Part shown: positions 9,401-17,694 of the stretch, one piece after another
Position numbering within the stretch: the first letter of the stretch is position 1
Layout of the letters: each line of letters begins with the position of its first letter
Assembly: GCA_963546185.1 (NCBI GenBank)
Contig: CAUULU010000009.1
Coordinates: forward strand, 1 to 24,964
DNA length: 24,964 nucleotides
Reading direction: 5' to 3'
DNA from: JABCPO02 sp963546185
GTDB lineage: Bacteria > Bacillota > Clostridia > TANB77 > CAG-508
Position numbers and translations under genes: made by a program
The notes under the pieces: generated by a model
The model's database searches: none
Seen by the model: only the letters and a program-made list of their open reading frames with translations
Told to the model about the DNA's origin: nothing

Positions 9401-10387
9401 GCAGAAGAAAGAAGAATAGAAGAACAAGAAAGAAAATATAGGGAAGAAAAAGAAGAACTTTCAAAAATAATTCAAAGAAGACAAGAAAAAGAATTAGAAG
9501 AGCTTAGAAAAAGAAATGAAGAGCTTGAAAAAGAAAGAAAGAGAAGACAAGAAGAAGATATTCAAAGAAAAATAGCAGAAGAAGCAGAAAGAATAACAAG
9601 AGAAGAAATCTTAAAATTACAGGAAGAATTGAAACAAAAAGAAAAGATTCAAAAAGAATATGAAGAAAAAGTAAGAGAAGATGCAAAAAGAGCTATACAA
9701 GAAGCTATTGAAATAGAAAAAATAAAATTAAGTAAAAAACCAGTTATAGACTTATCAAAAGAAATAGAAAAAAATGAAGATGTTATAAGAGAAGAAATAA
9801 TAAAAGAAGAAAATGTAGCTGAAGAATATGATGAAATTTCAGAATTAACAGGTAATATTAAAAATGATAGTATTGATGCATATATTATGGGTAATACTAT
9901 GAATAATGTAAGCAATATTATTGATGAAAATGATAATATTAGTAGTTTTGAAGATATTGATGAAATAACAGGAAAGAGAATATTACCAAATAGAAATATT
10001 AAAGAAAATATTAATAATTATGAATTTCAAAATCAAAATATGAATAATTTTGGAATTGATAATGCTAGTATAAATCCTAATATTAATGTTAATACACAAA
10101 ATAATATGAATCAAAATAGTAATATGTATTCTAATAATATGAACAATATTAACACACAACCAAACTTAAACATGCAACAACAAGCATATAATAGAAATAA
10201 TTTTGGTAATTCTGAAGAATTTAATAGAACAATAGATGCATATTATAATCCAAATAAGAAACCATTCTTTAATTTAGATGATTATGGTTATATATTAAAT
10301 GCGGTAAATGAAGAAGAACAAAAAAGAATTCAAACAGAAATGAATGAATTATACAAGAGAAAGAAAAATAATTATTATGATGCATAA
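6469..10387 (+). CDS. large alpha-solenoid plus coiled-coil protein (1305 aa), one +1 CGGA site
   Basis: The joined product is 1305 residues with three zones. Residues 1 to about 500 are repeats of roughly 35-40 residues with a recurring 'P-E/S-I-I/V' turn (YPNIVN, NPSIIEK, FPEIVAV, YPKVFYS, HPEILAE, TPEIVYI, APEILTY, NPEIISK). They resemble the helical repeats of mTERF-type nucleic-acid-binding proteins, though that link is by eye only. Next comes a Glu/Lys-rich linker and a long coiled coil (about 910-1090) dense in Glu, Lys and Arg. The last 200 residues are Asn/Gln/Met-rich and probably disordered, ending in a short ordered tail (KKPFFNLDDYGY). No signal peptide or membrane span is seen. 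C7078 is skipped (CTA-C-GGA, Gly204), joining KEKLGLNILKKHPEIL and keeping the repeat spacing. It follows the lexA-like gene by 15 bases and overlaps uvrC. Function unknown. Confidence 0.75.
7078..7081 (+). other. +1 frameshift site CGGA in the alpha-solenoid gene
   Basis: Read as CTA-(C)-GGA at Gly204. The next repeat (HPEILAETT) follows in the new frame at normal spacing. Confidence 0.8.
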
Positions 10388-12133
10388 TGATAAAATAGAA
10401 GAAAAATTAAAAACACTTCCAGATAATCCGGGAGTGTATTTAATGAAAAACAGTAATGGAAAAATTATATATGTAGGTAAAGCAGTAGTACTTAAAAATA
10501 GGGTAAGGCAATATTTTAGGAAAACGGAAAAAACAGCAAGAATAGAAAAAATGGTAAGCCTTATACATGATTTTGAATATATTATAACAGATACAGAAGA
10601 TGAGGCACTTATCCTAGAATGTAACCTTATAAAAAAATATAAGCCGAAATTCAATGTATTGTTAAAAGATGATAAAACATATCCATATATAAAAGTTGGA
10701 GAAAAAAATGGAAGGCCATTAATACAACTAACAAGAAATCTCGTAAAAGATGGGAGTAAGTATTATGGTCCATATCCATCTGTATGGTCTGCAAAAGAGA
10801 TGATTAAATATATTAAAGATATATATATGAGTATATTAAATAGGCCTTTTTTAGATGAAACTTTAAAAAATGAAGAAAAAGAAAAAATATATCAAGAGAT
10901 AAAAAGGGTGTTATCACGGAAATATAGATAAAGATATAAAAAAATTAAAAGAGCAGATGGAAAAAGCTAGTGATAATCAAGAGTTTGAAAGAGCTATTGA
11001 ACTTAGAGATAGAATAACAAATCTTGAAAGAGCAGGTAAAAAACAAAAAGTATCGAATTTCTTACATAAAAGTATAGATGTTATAGGTATTGCGGGAAAT
11101 AATTTAGAAACACATTTAACAATATTTGAAGTAAGAGGAAGTAATTTAGATAATAAGAAAACTATTATTTTAAAAGATACTGAAGATATTGAAGAAGAAG
11201 AGATTATAGAAAACTATATAATGCAAACATATGGAGCAAGTGATAATAATTTAGATATACCAGAAAAAATTATGGTAAAACAAATATTGCCACATCATAC
11301 TAGCTTAGAAAAGATAATATCAGAAAAAATAGGGCATAAAGTAGAAATAATAGTTCCTAAAAAAGGAGAAAAGTTAAAATTTGTAGAGCTTGCAGAACAA
11401 AATTCACAAATATCATTAAAAAATTCAACAAGAAATGAAGAAATAATATTAAATGAATTAAAACAAATATTAAGTTTAAAAGATATACCAAGAAGAATAG
11501 AAATGTACGATATATCTAATATTTCTGGGGATTATACAGTTGCAGGAATGGCAACACTAATAAATGGAAAAATATCTAAAAAAGACTTTAGAAAGTTTAA
11601 TATAAAGGAGACTATAGGGCAAAATGATTTTGCTAGTATGAAAGAGATTATAACAAGAAGACTAAGACATACATTAGATGGAAAAATAGGGCTTCGGAAA
11701 TATTCCTGATATGATAATAGTAGATGGTGGGAAAGGTCAGCTTACTAGTGCAAAAGAAGTATTAAGAGAATTGAATCTAGAAAATATAGCATTAATAGGA
11801 CTTGTAAAAGATGATAAACATAAAACTAAGGGAATAATTTCGAGAGAAGGAAAGAATATCTCAGCATCACCTAAACTATTAAAAGTACTTACAAATATGC
11901 AAGAAGAAGTTCATAATCTAGCAATAGGATATCATAGAGAAAAAAGAGATAAAGATATAACAAAGTCAAAGCTTGATAGTATTAAAGGTATAGGTGAAGA
12001 AAAGAAAAAAGAACTATTAAGAGAATTTAAAACAGTTGAAAATATATCAAATGCTACAATAGAAGAACTAAGTAAAGTTAAAGGTATTACAGAAAGAATA
12101 GCAAAAGAAATATTAGATACTTTACATAATTAA
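10380..12133 (+). CDS. uvrC: excinuclease ABC subunit C, read through two +1 CGGA sites
   Basis: Dual-incision nuclease of nucleotide excision repair, working with UvrAB. The product is about 583 residues. In order: GIY-YIG nuclease domain (DNPGVYLMK, IIYVGKA), UVR motif (NQEFERAIELRDRI), RNase H-like nuclease (YDISNISGDYTVAGMA, then MIIVDGGKGQL) and C-terminal tandem helix-hairpin-helix (IKGIGEEKKKELL, VKGITERIAKEIL). C10917 (TCA-C-GGA, Gly180) and C11695 (CTT-C-GGA, Gly439) must be skipped; the second lies just before the IVDGGKGQ motif. The four-cysteine region normally found between the GIY-YIG and UVR parts is absent: ILNRPFLDETLKNEEKEK has no Cys. ATG ATG occurs at 10377-10382 within the end of the upstream gene; either could start. 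Confidence 0.9.
10917..10920 (+). other. +1 frameshift site CGGA in uvrC (1 of 2)
   Basis: Read as TCA-(C)-GGA at Gly180, giving RVLSGNIDKDIKKLK just before the UVR motif, where UvrC proteins usually have FLSGK. Confidence 0.85.
11695..11698 (+). other. +1 frameshift site CGGA in uvrC (2 of 2)
   Basis: Read as CTT-(C)-GGA at Gly439, giving KIGLGNIPDMIIVDGGKGQ. Confidence 0.85.
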
Positions 12134-12149
12134 TATAATGTGTTATACT
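12121..12149 (+). promoter_or_regulatory. sigma-A-type promoter for the small secreted pair
   Basis: TTTACA (12121-12126), 17-base spacer, then TATACT (12144-12149) preceded by TGT, an extended -10. It overlaps the last codons of uvrC and lies about 60 bases before the gene at 12211. Confidence 0.6.
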
Positions 12150-12210
12150 AATATATAGTTACAAAACAAAAAATTTAAGGCCTAATTAGGTCAGAAAGAG
12201 GGAGAAGAAA

Positions 12211-12618
12211 ATGAAAAGAAAAAAATTTAGAGTAAGTTTAATTGTGTTAATTACCGTACTATTCACATTGACAGGCATTACTTTTGGTAGTGATTTAGAG
12301 GAAAGTAAATATCGGAAAGATTTTATAGTATCTAAAAATACTAAGCTTGAAGTACCTAAAAGTACTTCGGGAAGTATTATGTTCGATTTGAAAGGAACTT
12401 ATGTAGTCGAAATATTAGGCGATGGAAGCAACATGGCATTAAATGATGCTATAAGCTCATTCAAAGGTAAAAAAGAAATTTTCATAGGGCCTAAAGAGAT
12501 TTCGGAAAACTATTATAGATTTAGAATTAATTTCAGAAAAAAAAGGACCTATAAAATATTCTATAGAACGACTACACAAGCAGCAAAATTAACTGTAAAA
12601 ATAAGAAAAATAAAATAA
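12211..12618 (+). CDS. small secreted protein with in-frame CGG (paralogue 1)
   Basis: A 135-residue protein with a clear signal peptide (KRKK, hydrophobic core VSLIVLITVLFTLTG, likely cleavage near ITFGS) and a mature part of about 108 residues, probably beta-rich, ending in a basic tail (TVKIRKIK). An AGGGAG Shine-Dalgarno sequence precedes the ATG. Codon use is unlike the core genes, with several TCG, ACC, GTC and TTC codons. CGG at 12313-12315 must be read in frame (KYRKDF) to give the full protein. If the +1 rule applied here, translation would end four residues later as YGKIL. The next gene is a likely paralogue sharing the Y-R-K/N segment after the signal peptide. Function unknown. Confidence 0.65.
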   Translation: MKRKKFRVSLIVLITVLFTLTGITFGSDLEESKYRKDFIVSKNTKLEVPKSTSGSIMFDLKGTYVVEILGDGSNMALNDAISSFKGKKEIFIGPKEISENYYRFRINFRKKRTYKIFYRTTTQAAKLTVKIRKIK

Positions 12619-12631
12619 GGATGTGATTTAG

Positions 12632-13003
12632 ATGAGAAAAGTTTTAAATTATATAATATTTATACTTGTTATTTTAGTTTTTAGTACTGTATCATTTGGT
12701 AAGAATTATCGGAATAAGAATATTATAATAAAAGAAACTAAGATAATAACTCTTAAAAATTATAATAAAGGCTATTTGATGTACATTTTAAAAAAAGGAA
12801 GATACAAAATAACACTGACACCAAACACGGTAGACTATGTTGATAGTTATATTATGGGAGAAGCTCAAGAGATTAATCCATTAGTGGAAGAAAATAGATA
12901 TGTTTATGAAATAGATACAAATAAAACTCTTGAAATTTTCCGACAGGAGTATAAAATTCGAAAGAGTAGTAAAATAAAAATTGAAATTGAAAAAATTGAA
13001 TAA
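12632..13003 (+). CDS. small secreted protein with in-frame CGG (paralogue 2)
   Basis: A 123-residue protein with a signal peptide (MRKVLN, hydrophobic IIFILVILVFSTVSFG) and a basic, beta-rich mature region ending KIKIEIEKIE. It lines up by eye with the upstream gene over the segment after the signal peptide (NYRNKNIIIKETKIITL against KYRKDFIVSKNTKLEV) and over GxYMxxLKKGRYKI-like strands, so the two look like a tandem duplication. CGG at 12710-12712 must be read in frame for the full product; a +1 shift would end it as NYGIRIL. Start ATG 12632 has AAGGATG about ten bases upstream. The pair ends in a strong terminator. Function unknown. Confidence 0.65.
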   Translation: MRKVLNYIIFILVILVFSTVSFGKNYRNKNIIIKETKIITLKNYNKGYLMYILKKGRYKITLTPNTVDYVDSYIMGEAQEINPLVEENRYVYEIDTNKTLEIFRQEYKIRKSSKIKIEIEKIE

Positions 13004-13013
13004 CTTTTCTTTG

Positions 13014-13050
13014 AAAGAATAGAGACTATTTAAGTTTCTATTCTTTTTTT
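13014..13050 (+). terminator. intrinsic terminator after the secreted pair
   Basis: Arms AAAGAATAGAGAC (13014-13026) and GTTTCTATTCTTT (13034-13046) with a seven-base loop, followed by TTTT. Confidence 0.85.
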
Positions 13051-13163
13051 ATATGTTTTTATTATATGTTATATATATTAAATTGATAGTAAATTATTGC
13101 AAGAAGAAGTGTAGAAATATATAATTATATTAATGAAATAAAGAGTATTTTAGGAGGAAAAAT

Positions 13164-13826
13164 ATGAAAAAACATGGATATATAGCAGGAGCTCTTTTTA
13201 ATGAAGGAGAAATAGCTCAAAGAATAAGTGAAGGAAAAGCATTAAGAGAAAAAATGCCAGAAGTAGAATGGTATAACCCTATAGAAGCCCCCGTTAATGA
13301 TAAATCTAAGCTACCGACAGCAAAAGATATATTTTCTTTAGATACAGATTATGTATTAAAATCAGATTATATGCTTGCAGATTTATCAAGAGAAGATTTA
13401 GGAGTTTCAATGGAGCTTGGAATTGCATTAGGTGTTGAAATAGCTAGAAAAGTGATAGAAACAGCATTAAAACAAGAAGTTGAAAATATGGGATTCTTAA
13501 CTTGTGATGAAAGTAAACATTGTTGTGAAAATGATTGTAATTGTTCTAAAGTTAAAATGGATTTAACAGATGATGAGATTAAAAAAAGAAAAGAAATAAT
13601 TGGAAATGTAAGAGAAAATATATTAAAAAATATTTCTAAAATGGGAATAAAAGAAAGAAAAATTGTAGCACATAATTCAGATATTAGAATTGCAACAGCA
13701 GGAGAATATAGTGATATACATATACCATATGGATATAATCAATATGTAGTGGGAGGACTTGAAAGTTTTAATATATCAATAGAAAAGAATAGCTCTGATG
13801 CAATAGAAAAATTGAAAGATATATAA
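13164..13826 (+). CDS. nucleoside 2-deoxyribosyltransferase-like protein
   Basis: A 220-residue protein with the fold signature of nucleoside 2-deoxyribosyltransferases, which move or hydrolyse the deoxyribose-base bond in nucleoside salvage. Visible landmarks are HGYIAGALFNEGE at the N terminus, VLKSDYMLADLSRED in the middle, and GVSMELGIALGVEI, where the Glu fits the family nucleophile (about residue 92). Unusual is a segment around residues 110-130 with five clustered cysteines (TCDESKHCCENDCNCSK), possibly metal binding. The C-terminal part includes HIPYGYNQYVVGGLESF. A strong Shine-Dalgarno sequence (TAGGAGG) precedes ATG 13164. There is no in-frame CGG. It lies 41 bases before proS and probably shares its transcript. 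Confidence 0.7.
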   Translation: MKKHGYIAGALFNEGEIAQRISEGKALREKMPEVEWYNPIEAPVNDKSKLPTAKDIFSLDTDYVLKSDYMLADLSREDLGVSMELGIALGVEIARKVIETALKQEVENMGFLTCDESKHCCENDCNCSKVKMDLTDDEIKKRKEIIGNVRENILKNISKMGIKERKIVAHNSDIRIATAGEYSDIHIPYGYNQYVVGGLESFNISIEKNSSDAIEKLKDI

Positions 13827-13867
13827 TATTGTGCTAAACTTATTGTTATAAGTAGAAGGAGAAGCAT

Positions 13868-15578
13868 ATGAGACAAACAAATACATTTATACCAACAGAA
13901 AGAGAAATGCCAGGATATGCAGAGGCAATTAGTCATAAATACCTTATAAAAGCGGGGATGATAAAACAAATATCAGCAGGAATATATACATATTTACCTT
14001 TAGCAAATAGGGTACTTGAAAAAATAAAAGGGATTATAAGAGAGGAACATGAAAAAATAGGAGCAACAGAGCTTTTAATGCCAATATTACAATCAAAAGA
14101 ATATTGGGAAGAATCTGGTAGATGGAAAAAAATGGGACCAGAACTTATAAGAGTTAAAGATAGAAAAGATCAAGAATATGCAATGAGTCCAACAGCAGAA
14201 GAAATGATAGTACAAGCTGTAAGAAATATGGTAACATCATACAAAAATTTACCTATAAACTTGTATCAAATACAAACTAAATTTAGAGATGAAATAAGAC
14301 CAAGATTAGGGCTTTTAAGATGTAAAGAATTCATAATGAAAGATGCATATTCATTCCATACAAATCAAGAATCATTAGATAAAACATATAATGATATGTA
14401 TATGATATATTCAAATATTTTTGATAAATGTGGATTAAAATATAGGGCAGTAGAAGCAGATTCAGGAAATATAGGTGGAAGTAATACACATGAGTTTCAA
14501 GCATTGGCAGAAATTGGAGAAGATACTATAGTATATACTGATGAAAGTGATTATGCAGCAAATATTGAAATGGCTGGAGTATCTGAAAAGAATTACCAAA
14601 TGAATACTGATGATTTAAAAGAAAAAGAATTAGTAGAAACACCAAATTTAAAAACTATAAGAGAATTAGCAGAATTTTTAAACTGTGATGAAAAAGATAC
14701 AGTAAAAACAATAGCTATAAAAGATGAAAAAGGATATTACTTAATATTATTAAGAGGAGATCATACTTTAAATGAAGTTAAAGTTAAGAAATATTTAGGA
14801 ATATCTGATTATGAAATGACAGATGTAAAAGAAATACAAGATATGTATCTATCATTTGATGGATTTATGGGACCTATAGGACTTGGAAAAGAAGTTAAAA
14901 TATACGCAGATAATGCAATAAAATATATGAAAAACTATACTGTTGGAGCAAATAAGGAAAATTATCACTATATAAATGTTAATAATAATGATTATAATGT
15001 TGAAGGATATTATGATTTAAGAGAAATAGTAGAAGGTGAAATTGCTGAAGATGGTTCACGGAAAAGTTAAATTTGCAAAAGGAATAGAAATAGGGCAAAT
15101 ATTTAAACTTGGAACTATATATTCAGAAAAAATGAATGGTACATATTTAGATGAAAACGGTAAATTAAAACCATATATAATGGGATGTTATGGTATTGGA
15201 GTTTCAAGACTTATAGCTGCAATAATTGAACAAAACAATGATGAAAATGGTATTATATGGCCAAAAGCTATAGCACCATATTTAGTACATTTAGTATGTT
15301 TAGATATGAAGAAAGATGTTCAAAAAGAATTATCAGAAAAAATATATACTAAATTATTAGAAGATAAGGTTGAAGTTCTTTATGATGATAGAATAGAAAG
15401 ACCTGGAGTTAAATTCAATGATGCAGATTTAATAGGACTTCCAGTTCAAATTATTGTTGGAAGAAAAGCAGATGAAGGAATTGTTGAAATAAAAAATAGA
15501 AAAACAGGTGAAAGAGAAGAAGTTACAATAGAAAATATATATACAAGACTAAATGAAATCATTGAAAAATTAGGCTAA
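13868..15578 (+). CDS. proS: prolyl-tRNA synthetase, read through one +1 CGGA site
   Basis: Class II synthetase that charges tRNA-Pro; 569 residues, the normal bacterial ProS length. Motifs: LPLANRVLEKI, LMPILQSKEYWEESGRW, the catalytic-core segments MSPTAEEMI and FRDEIRPRLGLLRCKEFIMKDAYSFH, an inserted editing domain (about 225-380) and a C-terminal anticodon-binding domain (from about 470, APYLVHLVCLD). C15059 is skipped (TCA-C-GGA, Gly398), giving EDGSGKVKFAKGIEIGQIFKLG, the expected transition from editing domain back to catalytic core. Without it the enzyme would end before GIGVSRLIAA and lack tRNA recognition. AGAAGGAGA lies about five bases before ATG 13868. Confidence 0.92.
15059..15062 (+). 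other. +1 frameshift site CGGA in proS
   Basis: Read as TCA-(C)-GGA at Gly398, just before the conserved GIEIGQIF segment. Confidence 0.85.
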
Positions 15579-15702
15579 AAAACAAAATATTAAATTTTAG
15601 TTAAAAAATGTAATATTAAATGGTAAAAGTTGAAAAACATTTTTTCAAATGTTAATATTTATGTATTGAAATTAGGATAAATATATAAAGGAGAAACAGA
15701 AG

Positions 15703-16065
15703 ATGAAGAAAAAAATAGTAGCACTTACAATAGCTTTAATAATGTTAATTGGTATGCAAGTATTTGCAACAACTGGTGGATTATCATTAACACCAACAGG
15801 TTCAACATCAGGTGTTGGAACAGGATCAACTTCCAATCCAACAGCTTCAGGAACAATAACACCAACAGGTAATACTTCAAGTACAGGAACAGGAACAAGT
15901 ACACCTACACCTACAACAAGTACTGCGCAAACAGAAAGTACTACATCAACTACAACAAAACCAGAAACTTCTTTACCAAAAGCAGGAACAAGTAATGTTG
16001 TATTATATGGAGTATCAGTATTATCAGTAGTAGCAATAGTATTATACAGAAAAATAACTAAATAA
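15703..16065 (+). CDS. small Thr/Ser/Gly-rich surface protein with LPKAG sorting-like tail
   Basis: A 120-residue protein with an N-terminal signal peptide (MKKKIVALTIALIMLIGMQV, cleavage probably after VFA). A low-complexity mature region of about 70 residues is built from Thr, Ser, Gly and Pro (repeated TPTG, GTGTSTPTPT). The tail is ETSLPKAGTS, then a hydrophobic span and basic RKITK, which is the layout of a sortase signal with Ala in place of the usual Thr of LPxTG. It is likely anchored to the cell wall and possibly glycosylated, serving as a spacer or coat peptide. AAAGGAG precedes the ATG. It stands alone between proS and the DUF3021 gene. Confidence 0.75.
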   Translation: MKKKIVALTIALIMLIGMQVFATTGGLSLTPTGSTSGVGTGSTSNPTASGTITPTGNTSSTGTGTSTPTPTTSTAQTESTTSTTTKPETSLPKAGTSNVVLYGVSVLSVVAIVLYRKITK

Positions 16066-16095
16066 TAGCTAAAATGATAAAAAATAATAATAATT

Positions 16096-16136
16096 AAAAA
16101 AGGTTCTATAAATTGATTTTTATTCAACCTTTTTTT
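16096..16136 (+). terminator. intrinsic terminator after the surface protein gene
   Basis: Arms AAAAAAGGTT (16096-16105) and AACCTTTTTT (16126-16135) enclose a 20-base loop and end in a T-run. Confidence 0.65.
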
Positions 16137-16166
16137 ATTAATGCAAAAATGAAAGGAAAAGTAATT

Positions 16167-16586
16167 ATGAAATTAAATAGAATAATAATATCTTTCGCGA
16201 TAGGTATACTTATAACAAATATAGTAGGAATAGCTATAAACATAATATATGGGACAACAGAAAATTATGCACATACAGCACCAGGATTAAACCAAATGGT
16301 AGGAAACTCATTTAATGCAACAATATTTCAATTTGTATTATCAGGACTTCTTGGTATATATTTTGAAGTAACAGCAAAAGTTTGGGAAAAAGGATACAAG
16401 CCTTTAAAAGCATTTTTAGTACAATATGTATTTGTAATACCAGTTGCATTACTTGTAGCATACTTATGTTTTTGGATGCAACATACATTTAATGGATTTA
16501 TAATATATTTTGTGATATACACAATTATATATAGTATTGTGCAATACTTAGTATACTTATATACTAAAAATTTAAGTAAGAATTAG
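16167..16586 (+). CDS. DUF3021-like four-span membrane protein
   Basis: A 139-residue integral membrane protein with four predicted spans: residues about 6-26, 50-66 (TIFQFVLSGLLGIYFEV), 83-103 and 107-130. The order of spans and the segment between spans 1 and 2 fit the Firmicutes DUF3021 family, whose members often sit beside LytTR regulators; none is present here. I start at ATG 16167 (MKLNRIII), with AAAGGAAAA about eight bases upstream, rather than the upstream in-frame ATT/ATG region that overlaps the preceding terminator. A terminator follows. Function unknown. Confidence 0.6.
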   Translation: MKLNRIIISFAIGILITNIVGIAINIIYGTTENYAHTAPGLNQMVGNSFNATIFQFVLSGLLGIYFEVTAKVWEKGYKPLKAFLVQYVFVIPVALLVAYLCFWMQHTFNGFIIYFVIYTIIYSIVQYLVYLYTKNLSKN

Positions 16587-16623
16587 ATATTAAATAAAAA
16601 TTACAAGCAAAAAAATTTAAGGG

Positions 16624-16652
16624 CTAGGTATATATGTATATCTAGTCTTTTT
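16624..16652 (+). terminator. intrinsic terminator after the DUF3021-like gene
   Basis: CTAGGTATAT and TATATCTAG form a hairpin at 16624-16645, followed by TCTTTTTT. Confidence 0.7.
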
Positions 16653-16663
16653 TAGAGGTAATT

Positions 16664-17590
16664 ATGATGTTAAATTTACATGAATATATAGGTAAAATTG
16701 AAAGAAATGAAAAAATAAAGAAAAGAGATATTGTATTAGAATTTATAGGAAATGATATATATGAGTATTTAAATGATTCAAAAATAAGGGAAAAAGTATT
16801 AAATACACTAGATAATATATATTTAATAGAAATAGATATGAAGAGTATTAAAGATTATAATATTCGGAATGTTTGATGATTTAAGAAAAAATAGTTATGG
16901 TAATATACAAGTAAGGGTATATTTTGAAGATTTAGATATAGTAGAACATTATTTAACAAGGTTTGAAAGAGCTTTGAATAAGGTACGAATAGTTGGAGAT
17001 AAATTAAAAATATATATAAAGAAGAATAAGATAAGAAGTGATATAGAAAAAATTTGTATTGTATATAATTATATATTTAAAAATATTTCGTATGATTATG
17101 AATATTTAAATCTTGATAAAAAATCAAAAAGAATAGCTTTTGATAATTTAAGTTCATTAGAAAAAGAAAAATATTTAGGACACAAACATTAGAAGGAATA
17201 TTTACTAAAAAAACAGTTTGTACAGGATTTTCGTATATATTTAAAATGTTATTAGAATATATAGGGATAGAATCTAATATATGTATAGGATATTTTAAAA
17301 TAGGTAGAGAAAAAGAAATACCACATGCTTGGAATCAAGTTAAGATAGATGGTAAGTGGTATAATATAGATGTTTCTTATGGTATAGAACATTATAATGA
17401 ATATATAAGGATAGAAGAAGGAAAAATTCCTAAATATTTTCTTTTATCAGATGAGGAATATTACAAAAAATATATTGTATCTAAGATAGGAATGAAGAAC
17501 AAAAATACAAAGATGAAGGTATATAATTGTGATAAAAGTTATAGCAGAACTAAATTAAAAAATATATTTAAACACATTAGAGATTCATAG
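16664..17590 (+). CDS. transglutaminase-like cysteine protease-fold protein with one +1 CGGA site and one further frame break
   Basis: The reconstructed product is about 308 residues. The C-terminal half carries the transglutaminase-like triad: Cys in KKTVCTGFSYIFKM, His in IPHAWNQVKIDGKWYN and Asp in NIDVSYG. Upstream, ICIVYNYIFKNISYDYEY matches the helix that usually precedes that core. Two frame changes are needed. C16865 is skipped in the usual way (ATT-C-GGA, Gly68). Then, between 17145 and 17190, the frame moves by -1 with no CGG present; restoring one A in the run at 17167-17171 gives EKIFRTQTLEGIFTKK. That second break could be a sequencing or assembly slip, a true mutation, or slippage. 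No signal peptide is seen, so a cytosolic peptidase or protein-modifying role is possible. Confidence 0.65.
16865..16868 (+). other. +1 frameshift site CGGA in the transglutaminase-like gene
   Basis: Read as ATT-(C)-GGA at Gly68, joining KDYNIGMFDDLRKN. Confidence 0.75.
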
Positions 17591-17637
17591 GATTTTAATT
17601 TTGGTAATAACTTTATTATATAGTTTAATAACATGAT

Positions 17638-17666
17638 TTGAAAAAACTTTGAAAAAGTGCTAAAAT
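17638..17666 (+). promoter_or_regulatory. sigma-A-type promoter for the typA operon
   Basis: TTGAAA (17638-17643), exact 17-base spacer, TAAAAT (17661-17666) with an upstream TGC giving an extended -10. The typA start lies 29 bases downstream. Confidence 0.75.
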
Positions 17667-17694
17667 ATTAAAGAATTAAGTGAAAGAAGGAAAT

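Noticed and set aside
15579..15702. Terminator between proS and the surface protein gene
   Set aside because: TTGAAAAA and TTTTTTCAA near 15630-15650 could pair but leave almost no loop and no GC pairs, so it is too weak to list.
15672..16127. Antisense open frame opposite the LPKAG surface protein
   Set aside because: Its Val/Pro-rich repeats are just the mirror of the Thr/Ser/Gly repeats on the plus strand.
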